Source: a virus. Taken from it: a DNA stretch of 49,658 bases. The stretch spans positions 1 through 49,658 of IMG/VR virus record IMGVR_UViG_3300045999_010429; one strand, 5' to 3'. The notes under the pieces were generated by a model. That model was not told the DNA's origin and searched no databases. It saw only the letters and a program-made list of their open reading frames with translations. Both the position numbers and the translations under genes were made by a program. This document shows, piece after piece, positions 1-7,365 of the stretch; positions within the stretch are counted from its first letter, which is position 1; each line of letters opens with the position of its first letter.

Positions 1-9
1 GATGATCTT

Positions 10-432
10 ATGGCTAAATTGCAACAGCCTGATAATTTAGCACCTCAAGTTAATATGGCTGCTAAAGCTTTTGGGAATGCAACTAAAAAGGTAAGTACTG
101 CTGCTCCTGCAAAAGATAAGAGTGTAAAAGAAATGGAGACTATGACAGCTGAAGGAGATATAGAAGAAGCTGTAAATCCGATGCACTATATAACCGATCC
201 ATCCCTTATAATGCTAACAAAACTGTTCGGATATTTACTATTTAGCGGTATGGGACTCGCAGTTGTTGTGGGAATAGCTAAAGACTTGCTTAAAGCAAAG
301 AAGAAAAATAAAGGTAATCCTGAAGCAGCTAAACAAGAAATGGCTGATGTAATCAGTCAAGCAGAAGGCGGAGAAGAAGCACTTCAAGATAGTAAAGTTC
401 AACAAGAGCTTGGTGTAATTGCAAAGAAGTAA
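10..432 (+). CDS. Hypothetical protein with one membrane segment (5' end uncertain)
   Basis: This is a 140-residue protein that I do not recognise. It has a polar N-terminal half, one hydrophobic segment at about residues 68-90 and a charged Lys/Glu-rich C-terminal tail. The reading frame is open to the left edge of the window (three sense codons before the ATG), so the gene may begin upstream and this start is provisional. It lies directly before the tail tube gene, so a virion or tail assembly role is possible from position only. Confidence 0.6.
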   Translation: MAKLQQPDNLAPQVNMAAKAFGNATKKVSTAAPAKDKSVKEMETMTAEGDIEEAVNPMHYITDPSLIMLTKLFGYLLFSGMGLAVVVGIAKDLLKAKKKNKGNPEAAKQEMADVISQAEGGEEALQDSKVQQELGVIAKK

Positions 433-459
433 ATGTAACTTAAGTTCTGCATCAATAGA

Positions 460-466
460 TATTTAT
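460..466 (+). promoter_or_regulatory. Candidate late promoter motif TATTTAT
   Basis: TATTTAT lies 17 nt before the ATG of the tail tube gene in an AT-rich 51-bp gap. The same heptamer recurs at a similar distance before several other structural genes on both strands. Reading it as the -10 element of a phage late promoter is inference by analogy with the single-element T4 late promoter. Confidence 0.4.
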
Positions 467-483
467 ATTAAACCAAGAATAAG

Positions 484-969
484 ATGCCAGTATTAGATCC
501 AAATGAGATAATGTTTACGGCCTATGAACCAACGGTTCAGAACCGGTTTATCATGTATATTGACGGCATTCCTTCTTTCATGATTAAGAGTGCTACTGCA
601 CCCAACGTGAACTTGAACGAAGTGAAGCTTGACCACATCAACATTTACCGTAAGATTAAAGGTAAGGCCGAGTGGCAGGACATGACCCTCAACCTTTACA
701 ACCCAATCTCTCCCTCAGGTCAGCAAGCTGCAATCGAGTGGATTCGTTTATCACACGAATCAGTAACTGGACGTGATGGTTATTCCGACTTCTACAAGAA
801 AGATCTAAACCTTTCAATCTTAGGTCCAGTAGGTGACGTAGTATCGGAGTGGATTATTAAAGGAGCTTTCGTTAAGACTGCTAACTTCGGAACTTACGAT
901 TGGTCTAACCAAGATGCAATCACTATAGAATTAGGTATTGGAATGGATTACTGTATCTTAAATTATTAA
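484..969 (+). CDS. Tail tube protein, T4 gp19-like
   Basis: The 161-residue product matches the phage T4 gp19 tail tube family in length (T4 gp19 is about 163 residues) and in pattern. It has an N-terminal strand region (NRFIMYIDGIPSFMIKSA), the charged central part with AEWQDMTLNLYNPISPSG, and a C-terminal hydrophobic strand series ending in DYCILNY. Proteins of this family stack as hexamer rings to form the inner tube through which DNA passes. It is followed by a strong terminator, so it ends a transcription unit. The baseplate and tape-measure genes that follow support the call. Confidence 0.88.
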   Translation: MPVLDPNEIMFTAYEPTVQNRFIMYIDGIPSFMIKSATAPNVNLNEVKLDHINIYRKIKGKAEWQDMTLNLYNPISPSGQQAAIEWIRLSHESVTGRDGYSDFYKKDLNLSILGPVGDVVSEWIIKGAFVKTANFGTYDWSNQDAITIELGIGMDYCILNY

Positions 970-988
970 TTGATTCTCAATAAGTTAG

Positions 989-1016
989 AAAGCCGCCTAA
1001 AAAGCGGCTTTTTTTT
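989..1016 (+). terminator. Rho-independent terminator after tail tube gene
   Basis: An 8-bp perfect stem (AAAGCCGC at 989-996 and GCGGCTTT at 1004-1011) with a 7-nt loop is followed by an unbroken T run to 1016. It lies 20 nt after the tail tube stop codon. This is the clearest intrinsic terminator in the window. Confidence 0.92.
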
Positions 1017-1027
1017 ATGTAAAAAAG

Positions 1028-1058
1028 TTGGAAGTTAGGTAGAGAATCCATATCTTTA
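1028..1058 (+). promoter_or_regulatory. Host-type promoter TTGG-N19-TATCTTTA
   Basis: TTGG at 1028-1031 and TATCTTTA at 1051-1058 are separated by 19 nt. This fits the Bacteroidetes primary-sigma consensus TTTG / TAnnTTTG. It lies just after the terminator and 17 nt before the ATG of the next gene, so a new transcript probably starts here. Confidence 0.5.
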
Positions 1059-1075
1059 GGTATAAAATAAATGTT

Positions 1076-1390
1076 ATGACACTAACTACTTTTATGATCG
1101 CTGTACCGGCCGTACTATTTTTAGCAGTACTTGTTAGAAGATTTTGGGTAGAGTTATATGTAATTTGGACAATTCTTCAAGTACTGTTCTACACTACGGG
1201 AATTTCGTTTATGACATCCCTCATCTGGTACGTCCTTTTCGGAGATACCAGCGATATGAGAGGCTTTTGGATCTTATGGCTATTCCACGGTATTACAGTG
1301 CTTGCCATAGCAGGGGTGTATTTCTGTATTGTTTTGGATCTTATAGGTTACGGGATTGCATTTATTCGGAATATTTTTAAGATTAGATAA
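1076..1390 (+). CDS. Small integral membrane protein, unknown function
   Basis: The 104-residue protein is strongly hydrophobic, with about three membrane segments (roughly residues 4-22, 26-55 and 64-95) and a short basic C-terminus. I do not recognise a family. It has its own host-type promoter behind a terminator, so it is separated transcriptionally from the tail genes around it. Early expression and an inner-membrane location are possible inferences. An overlapping frame at 1144-1380 is a shadow. Confidence 0.65.
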   Translation: MTLTTFMIAVPAVLFLAVLVRRFWVELYVIWTILQVLFYTTGISFMTSLIWYVLFGDTSDMRGFWILWLFHGITVLAIAGVYFCIVLDLIGYGIAFIRNIFKIR

Positions 1391-1411
1391 ACAAAAAAGT
1401 TATTTTTGATA

Positions 1412-1418
1412 TATTTAT
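1412..1418 (+). promoter_or_regulatory. Candidate late promoter motif TATTTAT
   Basis: TATTTAT lies 23 nt upstream of the gp26-like gene within the sequence GATATATTTATC. It belongs to the recurring motif set described under findings. Confidence 0.35.
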
Positions 1419-1441
1419 CAATATATAACTAAATTAAGATT

Positions 1442-2194
1442 ATGTCAGAAAAGTTTTCACTTCCTACAGAAATTATTGAGCTTCCGTCTCAAGGTAAAAT
1501 TTACGAAACCGAAAATCCTCTTTCTTCCGGTACTGTCGAGATGAAGTACATGACAGCACGCGAAGAAGACATTCTCACTAACGTAAACTTGTTAAAACAA
1601 GGGGTCGCTATTGAAAGGATGTTACAGTCGTTGATCAAATCTCCCATTAAATATGAAGATCTATTACTGGGAGACAGAAACGCTCTTTTGATTGCCTCTC
1701 GTATACTTGCTTACGGGTCTACTTACTCTTTTGAGTATTTAGATTCAGAGACTGATTCAAAAGAGGCAATTACAGTTGATCTACAAAATCTTAAAAATAA
1801 GAGCGTAGATTATTCAATTTACGATAACAAGAATGAGTTTAGCTTCGAACTCCCTCATTCAAAAAATACGGTGACTTTCCGTCTCCTTACCGTAGCAGAT
1901 GAAAAAGCCATTGAAGCTGAAATTAAAGGCTTAAAGAAAGCTAATTTAGCTGCAGGGGAGATTACTACCCGTCTAAAAAAGCAAATACTTTCCGTAAACG
2001 GAAACTACGAAGCTAAAGCTGTCCGTGATTTCGTAGACAACTACCTAATTGCTAAAGATTCTAACCCGCTCAGGGCATATATTACAAAGATAACCCCCGA
2101 TATCGATCTCACAATCGACTTCACGCTCTCGTCGGGCAGGGAAGTGCAGCAAATGCTACCGCTAACGGCGGAATTTTTTTTTCCCGGGGGTTGA
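1442..2194 (+). CDS. T4 gp26-like baseplate hub assembly / tail chaperone protein
   Basis: The 250-residue product resembles the T4 gp26-like baseplate assembly family. It has an N-terminal LPSQGKIY stretch, a KYMTAREEDIL motif, a helical middle (IERMLQSLIKSP, GDRNALLIASRI) and a C-terminal region rich in short strands. In T4 the order is 26-51-27-28-29, and here too the gene is followed by a short gp51-like frame and then the tape measure. The frame ends at 2194 right after a T9-C3-G5 run. The downstream frame is open through this run, so a proportion of product is probably extended by frameshifting. It likely helps assemble the hub or fold the tape measure. Confidence 0.72.
   Translation: MSEKFSLPTEIIELPSQGKIYETENPLSSGTVEMKYMTAREEDILTNVNLLKQGVAIERMLQSLIKSPIKYEDLLLGDRNALLIASRILAYGSTYSFEYLDSETDSKEAITVDLQNLKNKSVDYSIYDNKNEFSFELPHSKNTVTFRLLTVADEKAIEAEIKGLKKANLAAGEITTRLKKQILSVNGNYEAKAVRDFVDNYLIAKDSNPLRAYITKITPDIDLTIDFTLSSGREVQQMLPLTAEFFFPGG
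2172..2194 (+). other. Candidate programmed frameshift site (T9 C3 G5 run)
   Basis: The zero frame reads GAA TTT TTT TTT CCC GGG GGT TGA. A +1 shift (for example on GGG to GGG) or a -2 shift on TTT enters the frame that continues to 2453. That frame is open from 2166 (a TAA lies at 2163) and encodes a protein-like stretch with YHGGGGFSWSEV before the first ATG at 2271. Both tRNA re-pairings are perfect on the homopolymers. A one-base homopolymer error in the assembly would produce the same picture. Confidence 0.65.
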
Positions 2195-2270
2195 GTACCG
2201 ACAAATATATAAACGAGAGGTATTCGAGCTAGCCTATCATGGCGGCGGTGGCTTTTCCTGGTCAGAGGTA

Positions 2271-2453
2271 ATGGATATGCCTATCTCTGAACGTAGGCTA
2301 AATCTACGTTTTATCAATGAACACTTGGAAAAGATGCAGGAAATCAGAAAAGAGCAGCAAACTGTTACTGCCGATAAACCTTTGATTTCCAAACCCAACA
2401 TTAAGTCTCCAGTAGAATCTCCTACATACGTCTCTAAGGTAAAAAAACGATAA
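2271..2453 (+). CDS. gp51-like small tail assembly protein, probably made as frameshift fusion
   Basis: The first ATG gives 60 residues, but the open frame begins at 2166. The segment before the ATG is coding-like (for example VEYRQIYKREVFELAYHGGGG), pointing to production as a fusion to the gp26-like protein. The core pattern, Gly-rich turn, FSW, then MPISERRLNLRFI and a charged helix, resembles the small gp51-type baseplate assembly proteins of T4-like phages. An AGAGG at 2264-2268 sits 8 nt before a second ATG at 2277, so independent initiation is also possible. The C-terminus is Lys/Pro/Ser rich. It lies 28 bp before the tape measure gene. Confidence 0.6.
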   Translation: MDMPISERRLNLRFINEHLEKMQEIRKEQQTVTADKPLISKPNIKSPVESPTYVSKVKKR

Positions 2454-2459
2454 GTAACC

Positions 2460-2466
2460 TATTTAT
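2460..2466 (+). promoter_or_regulatory. Candidate late promoter motif TATTTAT
   Basis: CTATTTATTT lies 15 nt before the tape measure ATG, in a 28-bp gap. The same 15-nt spacing is seen before the HNH gene and before the reverse-strand gene starting at 42459. Confidence 0.4.
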
Positions 2467-2481
2467 TTCTATAGAGATAGT

Positions 2482-4803
2482 ATGGCTACTAAAAAAGAAA
2501 GAGAAGAACAGGAAGCTCTTGCAAGGAGTCAAGTTGGTATAATAAAGGAGGAAAACCTCGCTTTAATGAGCCAGTTAGATCTTGCTTTGAAGATTAGAAC
2601 GGCTAAGAAAGAGGAGTTAAATTTACAGAAAGAAATTAAAGAAATAGGAAGAAAAGCTGTAATTGAGGCTAACAAGTATTCAAAAGTTACAGAAGAGATT
2701 AAAAAACTTGAAGAAGAGTTAATAGAGAGGAAACAGCTAGGACAAACAGTTGTAGTTAGGCAAATAGAAAGAGAGTTACAAGCAGAGAAAAAGAAACAGG
2801 CCGAAGCTCGAAGAACTACTGGTGGACAGTTAAGAGCGATGCAAGAAGAAGCAAAAAGACGAAAAGAATCTCTTGAAGTAGAGCAGCGATTAATTAAAGA
2901 CATAAATAAACAAAGAACTGTAGGTAGTAGAATAATGGATCTCTTTAGGTCCAAAGAGGCTCGACAGCAACAAATTGATAAAGCCCGTGCAAAGGCAAGA
3001 GGCGGATCTAATATACCGACAGGAAAGGGAGGTACGGGCGGTGGCGGAGAGCTAGAGAGCGCAACAGCAGCCGGAGCGGCTAGTAAAAATCCGTACGTTG
3101 TAGCTGCGGGGGCAGCTATTGCTGGAGCTAAGAAGTTAATTGCACCGATGAAGGAAATAGGAAAAGTTGCTACAAATGCTATAGTAAGTCCTTTTGCTGA
3201 TGCAGCCAAGCTTCTAACTGGAGAAGATTTTGGAATGGGAAGCGGAAAGGTAAGGGCAGGAGGTGTCGGAAGTCTATTAGGCGGTATACAGGAGTTTGCA
3301 AGCTCAATACCTATTATAGGTGGCTTTTTAAGCAGTATGGTGGGAGTGGTCAAGACTATAGTCGAGGGTATACTCGGTGTAGAACAAGGTATATTCAGGT
3401 TTGCAAGAGCGATAAACGTTTCATACGGACAGGCAAACCGTATGAGAAGTTCGTTTGCTGCCATAGCTGCAAGCAGTGGACATATTGCTATCAATGAGGA
3501 TAGAATGATGCAATCTCAAGCTGAGATTGGTAATCAACTTGGAATTAATAAACAGCTCAGTGGTGACATCCTAAAAAACGATGTACTACTTAGAGATGTA
3601 ATAGGGACTGAAGCAGGCATTAGACAAAAGATTGCAGAAACTGCTATAACTTCTGGTCAAAGTGCGATAACATTAACTCGTAATATTATAAAATCAGTAG
3701 ACGGGTTTAATAGACTAAGAGGTACCGGTTTTAGCTTTAACGGCATCATGAAAGAAGTTTCAAAGCTATCAGGTGTTGTAGGATTAATGTTTGCACAGTA
3801 TCCTCAGAAAATAGCTAACACTGTAATGCAAGTAAAAACTCTTGGTTTTGATTTAGAGAAGTTAGATAATATAGCAGGCGGCTTTTTAGATTTTGAAGAG
3901 AGCATTTCGAAAGAAATGGAAGCCCAGGTAATAACCGGTAAGGAATTAAACTTAACAAGAGCACGTCAAGCTGCTCTAGATAACGATTACGCTACTCTTG
4001 CGGAAGAAATAACTAAACAGGTAGGTAAAGCTTCTGACTTTACAAAAATGAAGCGAATAGAGCAAGATGCTATTGCTGACGCTATGCGGATGAGTAGAGG
4101 TGAGCTTGCTGATATTTTAAAAAATCAAGAGTTATATAAAAGACTTGGAGCAACAGACTTAGAGACTTTTCATAAGAAAATAGAGTTACTGGAAAGACAA
4201 GGTAAAACTCAAGCAGAAATCAGTCAAATGATTGGCAAGGATGCTTACAATTCATACACTCAAATCTCTACCGCTGAAAGAATTACCGAAATACTTGAGA
4301 AGATGAAGAGAACGTTTGTTGAGTTAATAAAACAATCAGGTATCTTTGATTTTATAACAAGTCCTGAAAAGATTACTAGTTTTGTAAGAGCACTTGCTGA
4401 CAAACTTGCCAGTGTTATAGATGTAGTAGGAAGGGTTGTAGCTACGATGATGGAAGGAGTAGCGTACGTAGTAAGTTTCTTTAGTGATGAAAAAGCAGGT
4501 CAAATAAGAATGCTAGCAGGAACTATTAGAGGGGGGACAGGTACTTTTGCAGAAAGTATAAGGGTGGCAACAGGAGTAGGAACAGGTGAGCAAGCACCTT
4601 CTGTAGGACGTACTGTACAAAATGGAGCTCGACAAGAACAAGAGTATGTATCTCCTCGTAGACGTAGAGGACCCGGCGTAGAAGGATCTACAGCTTCTAA
4701 CGGTCAAGCAGTAATACACAACTACATGGTTGTAGACGGTCAAGTAATGGCACAAAGTACTAATAGAAATCTGCCAATGTTTTACGGAAACGCAGCAGTA
4801 TAA
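2482..4803 (+). CDS. Tape measure protein (T4 gp29 position)
   Basis: The 773-residue protein has the layout of a tail tape measure. The N-terminal 180 residues are highly charged coiled coil (many EELIERK and EAKRRKE stretches). A Gly/Ala linker and hydrophobic region follows at about residues 195-310 (AAGAAIAGAKKLIAP, SSIPIIGGFLSSMVG). Then comes a long helical segment, and the C-terminal part is low in complexity. Tape measures set tail length and are packed inside the tube. The position right after the gp26/gp51-like chaperone pair matches T4 gene 29 and the general rule that frameshifted chaperones precede the tape measure. A long antisense frame at 2529-3494 is a codon-bias shadow. Confidence 0.82.
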   Translation: MATKKEREEQEALARSQVGIIKEENLALMSQLDLALKIRTAKKEELNLQKEIKEIGRKAVIEANKYSKVTEEIKKLEEELIERKQLGQTVVVRQIERELQAEKKKQAEARRTTGGQLRAMQEEAKRRKESLEVEQRLIKDINKQRTVGSRIMDLFRSKEARQQQIDKARAKARGGSNIPTGKGGTGGGGELESATAAGAASKNPYVVAAGAAIAGAKKLIAPMKEIGKVATNAIVSPFADAAKLLTGEDFGMGSGKVRAGGVGSLLGGIQEFASSIPIIGGFLSSMVGVVKTIVEGILGVEQGIFRFARAINVSYGQANRMRSSFAAIAASSGHIAINEDRMMQSQAEIGNQLGINKQLSGDILKNDVLLRDVIGTEAGIRQKIAETAITSGQSAITLTRNIIKSVDGFNRLRGTGFSFNGIMKEVSKLSGVVGLMFAQYPQKIANTVMQVKTLGFDLEKLDNIAGGFLDFEESISKEMEAQVITGKELNLTRARQAALDNDYATLAEEITKQVGKASDFTKMKRIEQDAIADAMRMSRGELADILKNQELYKRLGATDLETFHKKIELLERQGKTQAEISQMIGKDAYNSYTQISTAERITEILEKMKRTFVELIKQSGIFDFITSPEKITSFVRALADKLASVIDVVGRVVATMMEGVAYVVSFFSDEKAGQIRMLAGTIRGGTGTFAESIRVATGVGTGEQAPSVGRTVQNGARQEQEYVSPRRRRGPGVEGSTASNGQAVIHNYMVVDGQVMAQSTNRNLPMFYGNAAV

Positions 4804-4814
4804 AATTATTTAAT

Positions 4815-5045
4815 ATGTCAATGCTAGGACAAATAAGAAGATCAACTCTAAGTAAAAAAGGACAAACGAATCCTTCTGGTATTTTTGAAGGAGTACCTGC
4901 TAATGTAGCAGCCTCAATAAGAGGTTCTTCTGTACCTCTAAACTCCCCCGCTATACCTCCTATTCAAAATCCTATTGATGTTACGTATAATGCTAAACCG
5001 CAGCCCACTTATCTTGAGTATGTAAAATCGTCAAATAAACGCTAA
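4815..5045 (+). CDS. Hypothetical small protein in tail operon
   Basis: This 76-residue protein is rich in Ser, Pro and Asn, with no membrane segment and no motif I recognise. It sits 11 bp after the tape measure gene and 1 bp before the next structural gene, so it is co-transcribed with baseplate genes. A minor virion or assembly role is inferred from position only. Confidence 0.6.
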   Translation: MSMLGQIRRSTLSKKGQTNPSGIFEGVPANVAASIRGSSVPLNSPAIPPIQNPIDVTYNAKPQPTYLEYVKSSNKR

Positions 5046-5046
5046 C

Positions 5047-7038
5047 ATGCCGCTAATTAATTTTAGAACTGATTTAACTAGTCTCCAGTATGGAGCAGAT
5101 AGGCCTGGAGGTGGAAATAGCGGACAACCTTTTGTGCAATTCCCTATTGACAATGCTAGTACTCCTCTTCAGTTTAAACGGTACTACGAAGCAAACAGAA
5201 CAGGGTTAGATTTTCCAGTAAGAGGAGGAGCTATTAGTACACTTCTTGACGGAGGTGCAGGAGTTATCTCTTCCACTATTGATCGGGAGAGAATTCAAAA
5301 GTTTTTTAATAGCGCCCCGCGCGGTACTGCATTTATTGCAAAACAAAAAGGATTACAGTTAACCAATCCTAGAACCCAGGTTCCAAATTCTCTAGTCTTT
5401 AATACTGAGCAGCAGCAACAGTTAGGTAATATTTTCCTACCTGTTACTAATGTTTATGAGCCAATTAACACTCTAGCCCAGGTACAAACCATGGGTACCG
5501 GTGCTCACTTCAATAGACACGGTAATTCTCCTACAATTTTTGAAATACCTCAAAGAACGTACGCCTATATTGCAGGAGCTCCCCAAAATAATACTGAAAC
5601 AACAAACCGTCTTTCTATTTTAAAGGTTACCAAGCTCTTACAGAAACCTATAAACTCAGGTAAGGAACTTGGAAACTTATCTTTTAATAGAACTCTAGGG
5701 GCCAATGTAGATCTAGTAGATAGAATGGGAATCTCACAGTTTAGAGATCAAATCTTTAGCTATAGCGGAGGTCCTGGATCTGTTTATGGAATAGGATTTA
5801 CAAGAATCCTTAGATATACAGATACCGATGCAATACAGAAGAGTGAAACTAATCCTGACCCCAATTTTAGTGTTAACGGGGTACAGAGTGTTTCCTACTC
5901 TAACATCGCCCTAACATACCAGCAAATCGCTGACGCAGGAACCAGAACCCGGGATGGACAGCTACCTACTAGTCCTACCATTATAGATTTTAGAGATTAC
6001 TTACCAGGAACAGTCCCTAGATCTGACTACGGTAATTTTAATGTAGCAAACGTTTCTAATGGAGTAACAGGTTTAGGAATTGGAAATCCTGGACAGCCTA
6101 GGGTGAGAGCTAACTACGTTACAGACACTTCCGTTATTGGACAGGATAATTTGAATATGCTTGATCCTCTTTTTGATGAGCTTTACTACGATCCGCAAGC
6201 AGCAACGCCGTGGGAGACACAAGGACCTAATTCTAAAGATATAATAAAATTTGCGTTTGAGTGTATAGATAACGACAATCCTGCTCAAAGTATAGCTCTA
6301 ATTTTTAGAGCTTTTATTGAAGGGCAGATTACAGATACAAACCAGGCGGAATATAATACATTTAAGTACTTAGGAAGAGGTGAAACTTTTAGAACATACC
6401 AAGGCTTTGATAGAACTATTGGATTTACATTCAAAATGTTTGCACAGAGTAGACAGGAATTACGGCCAATGTACACTAAATTGAATCAATTAATATCTCA
6501 AGTATATCCCGATTATTCTTCACAGTACTATTTAATGCGCGGAAATGTTGTTAACTTGACTATTGGAGATTATATTTACAGAGTACCTGGATTCCTTGAA
6601 AACATAAACGTAACTATTGACAATACTAATACTCCGTGGGAAATAGTTCTTAACCAATATTTAGAGGAAGGAATTGCTGAAGACGATGTAAGAGAATTAC
6701 CTCATATGGTTACAGTGCAGTGTTCATTTAAACCAATAATGAATATCTTACCGAGAAAGGTAAGTTATGCAAACCGATTTGTACCTCTCATCGCTAACAG
6801 AGATAATTACATGAATCCTGCCGCTACAGATGCTAACTTAAGAAATCAGCCCGTAGGTACTGATCTCGCTGCAATAGTACAGGCGCAGTCGGCGCAAGCA
6901 GCTACGCTAGCACAAGCAGCACAACCAGCAGCAGGAGCTCCACCAACCCTTCCAGCAACAAATGCAGCTCCAGCCAGTCCTAATGCTGTTAGAAATCGTA
7001 ATACCGTAGCAGCAATAAGATCATTAATTCCCTCATAG
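5047..7038 (+). CDS. Large tail/baseplate structural protein, tube-cap position
   Basis: The 663-residue protein has no signal peptide or membrane segment and is rich in Asn, Gly, Thr and aromatic residues, as virion proteins often are. A region at about residues 455-585 (with GFDRTIGFTFKMFAQSRQEL and YIYRVPGFLENINVTIDNT) looks like the beta-sandwich found in tube-initiator or hub proteins. The C-terminal 60 residues are Ala/Gln/Pro low-complexity. In T4 the genes following the tape measure are 48 and 54 (tube cap and initiator). That equivalence here is an inference from order and fold impression. Confidence 0.6.
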   Translation: MPLINFRTDLTSLQYGADRPGGGNSGQPFVQFPIDNASTPLQFKRYYEANRTGLDFPVRGGAISTLLDGGAGVISSTIDRERIQKFFNSAPRGTAFIAKQKGLQLTNPRTQVPNSLVFNTEQQQQLGNIFLPVTNVYEPINTLAQVQTMGTGAHFNRHGNSPTIFEIPQRTYAYIAGAPQNNTETTNRLSILKVTKLLQKPINSGKELGNLSFNRTLGANVDLVDRMGISQFRDQIFSYSGGPGSVYGIGFTRILRYTDTDAIQKSETNPDPNFSVNGVQSVSYSNIALTYQQIADAGTRTRDGQLPTSPTIIDFRDYLPGTVPRSDYGNFNVANVSNGVTGLGIGNPGQPRVRANYVTDTSVIGQDNLNMLDPLFDELYYDPQAATPWETQGPNSKDIIKFAFECIDNDNPAQSIALIFRAFIEGQITDTNQAEYNTFKYLGRGETFRTYQGFDRTIGFTFKMFAQSRQELRPMYTKLNQLISQVYPDYSSQYYLMRGNVVNLTIGDYIYRVPGFLENINVTIDNTNTPWEIVLNQYLEEGIAEDDVRELPHMVTVQCSFKPIMNILPRKVSYANRFVPLIANRDNYMNPAATDANLRNQPVGTDLAAIVQAQSAQAATLAQAAQPAAGAPPTLPATNAAPASPNAVRNRNTVAAIRSLIPS

Positions 7039-7056
7039 GTAAAAATAAAAGAGTAG

Positions 7057-7365
7057 ATGGCATCAAGATACGAGAATATAACAACTGTAAAATTAAATTT
7101 AACCGGTAGCCAGTACTACGAGACTAATCTATACCCTAGTATTGCCCCTACAGATAACGACTATTATGTTATAACTACTATAAATGATAGGTTAGATTTA
7201 CTAGCTCTTGATTTTTATCAAGATAGCGGACTGTGGTGGGTTATTGCTTCTGCAAATGCATTGCCCGGGGACTCTATCTACCCTCCTATAGGAATACAGT
7301 TAAGAATACCGACTGATATTACTCAAATACTAAATAATTATAATTTAGCTAATAATGGCTTCTAA
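7057..7365 (+). CDS. gp53-like baseplate wedge protein with LysM-like fold
   Basis: The 102-residue product shows the pattern shared by small baseplate LysM-like proteins: a domain with DRLDLLALDFYQDSGLWWVI, an Asn a few residues later, and PIGIQLRIP near the end. T4 gp53 and related wedge proteins have this fold and link the wedges around the hub. The gene overlaps the next gene by 11 bp, which suggests coupled synthesis with the giant hub protein. The assignment is by motif pattern rather than full alignment. Confidence 0.68.
   Translation: MASRYENITTVKLNLTGSQYYETNLYPSIAPTDNDYYVITTINDRLDLLALDFYQDSGLWWVIASANALPGDSIYPPIGIQLRIPTDITQILNNYNLANNGF

Noticed and set aside
2529-3494. 321-residue antisense ORF inside the tape measure gene
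   Set aside because: It is a Ser/Ile/Leu-rich frame opposite a coiled-coil gene with biased codons, without family motifs or start context; the sense gene fits much better.
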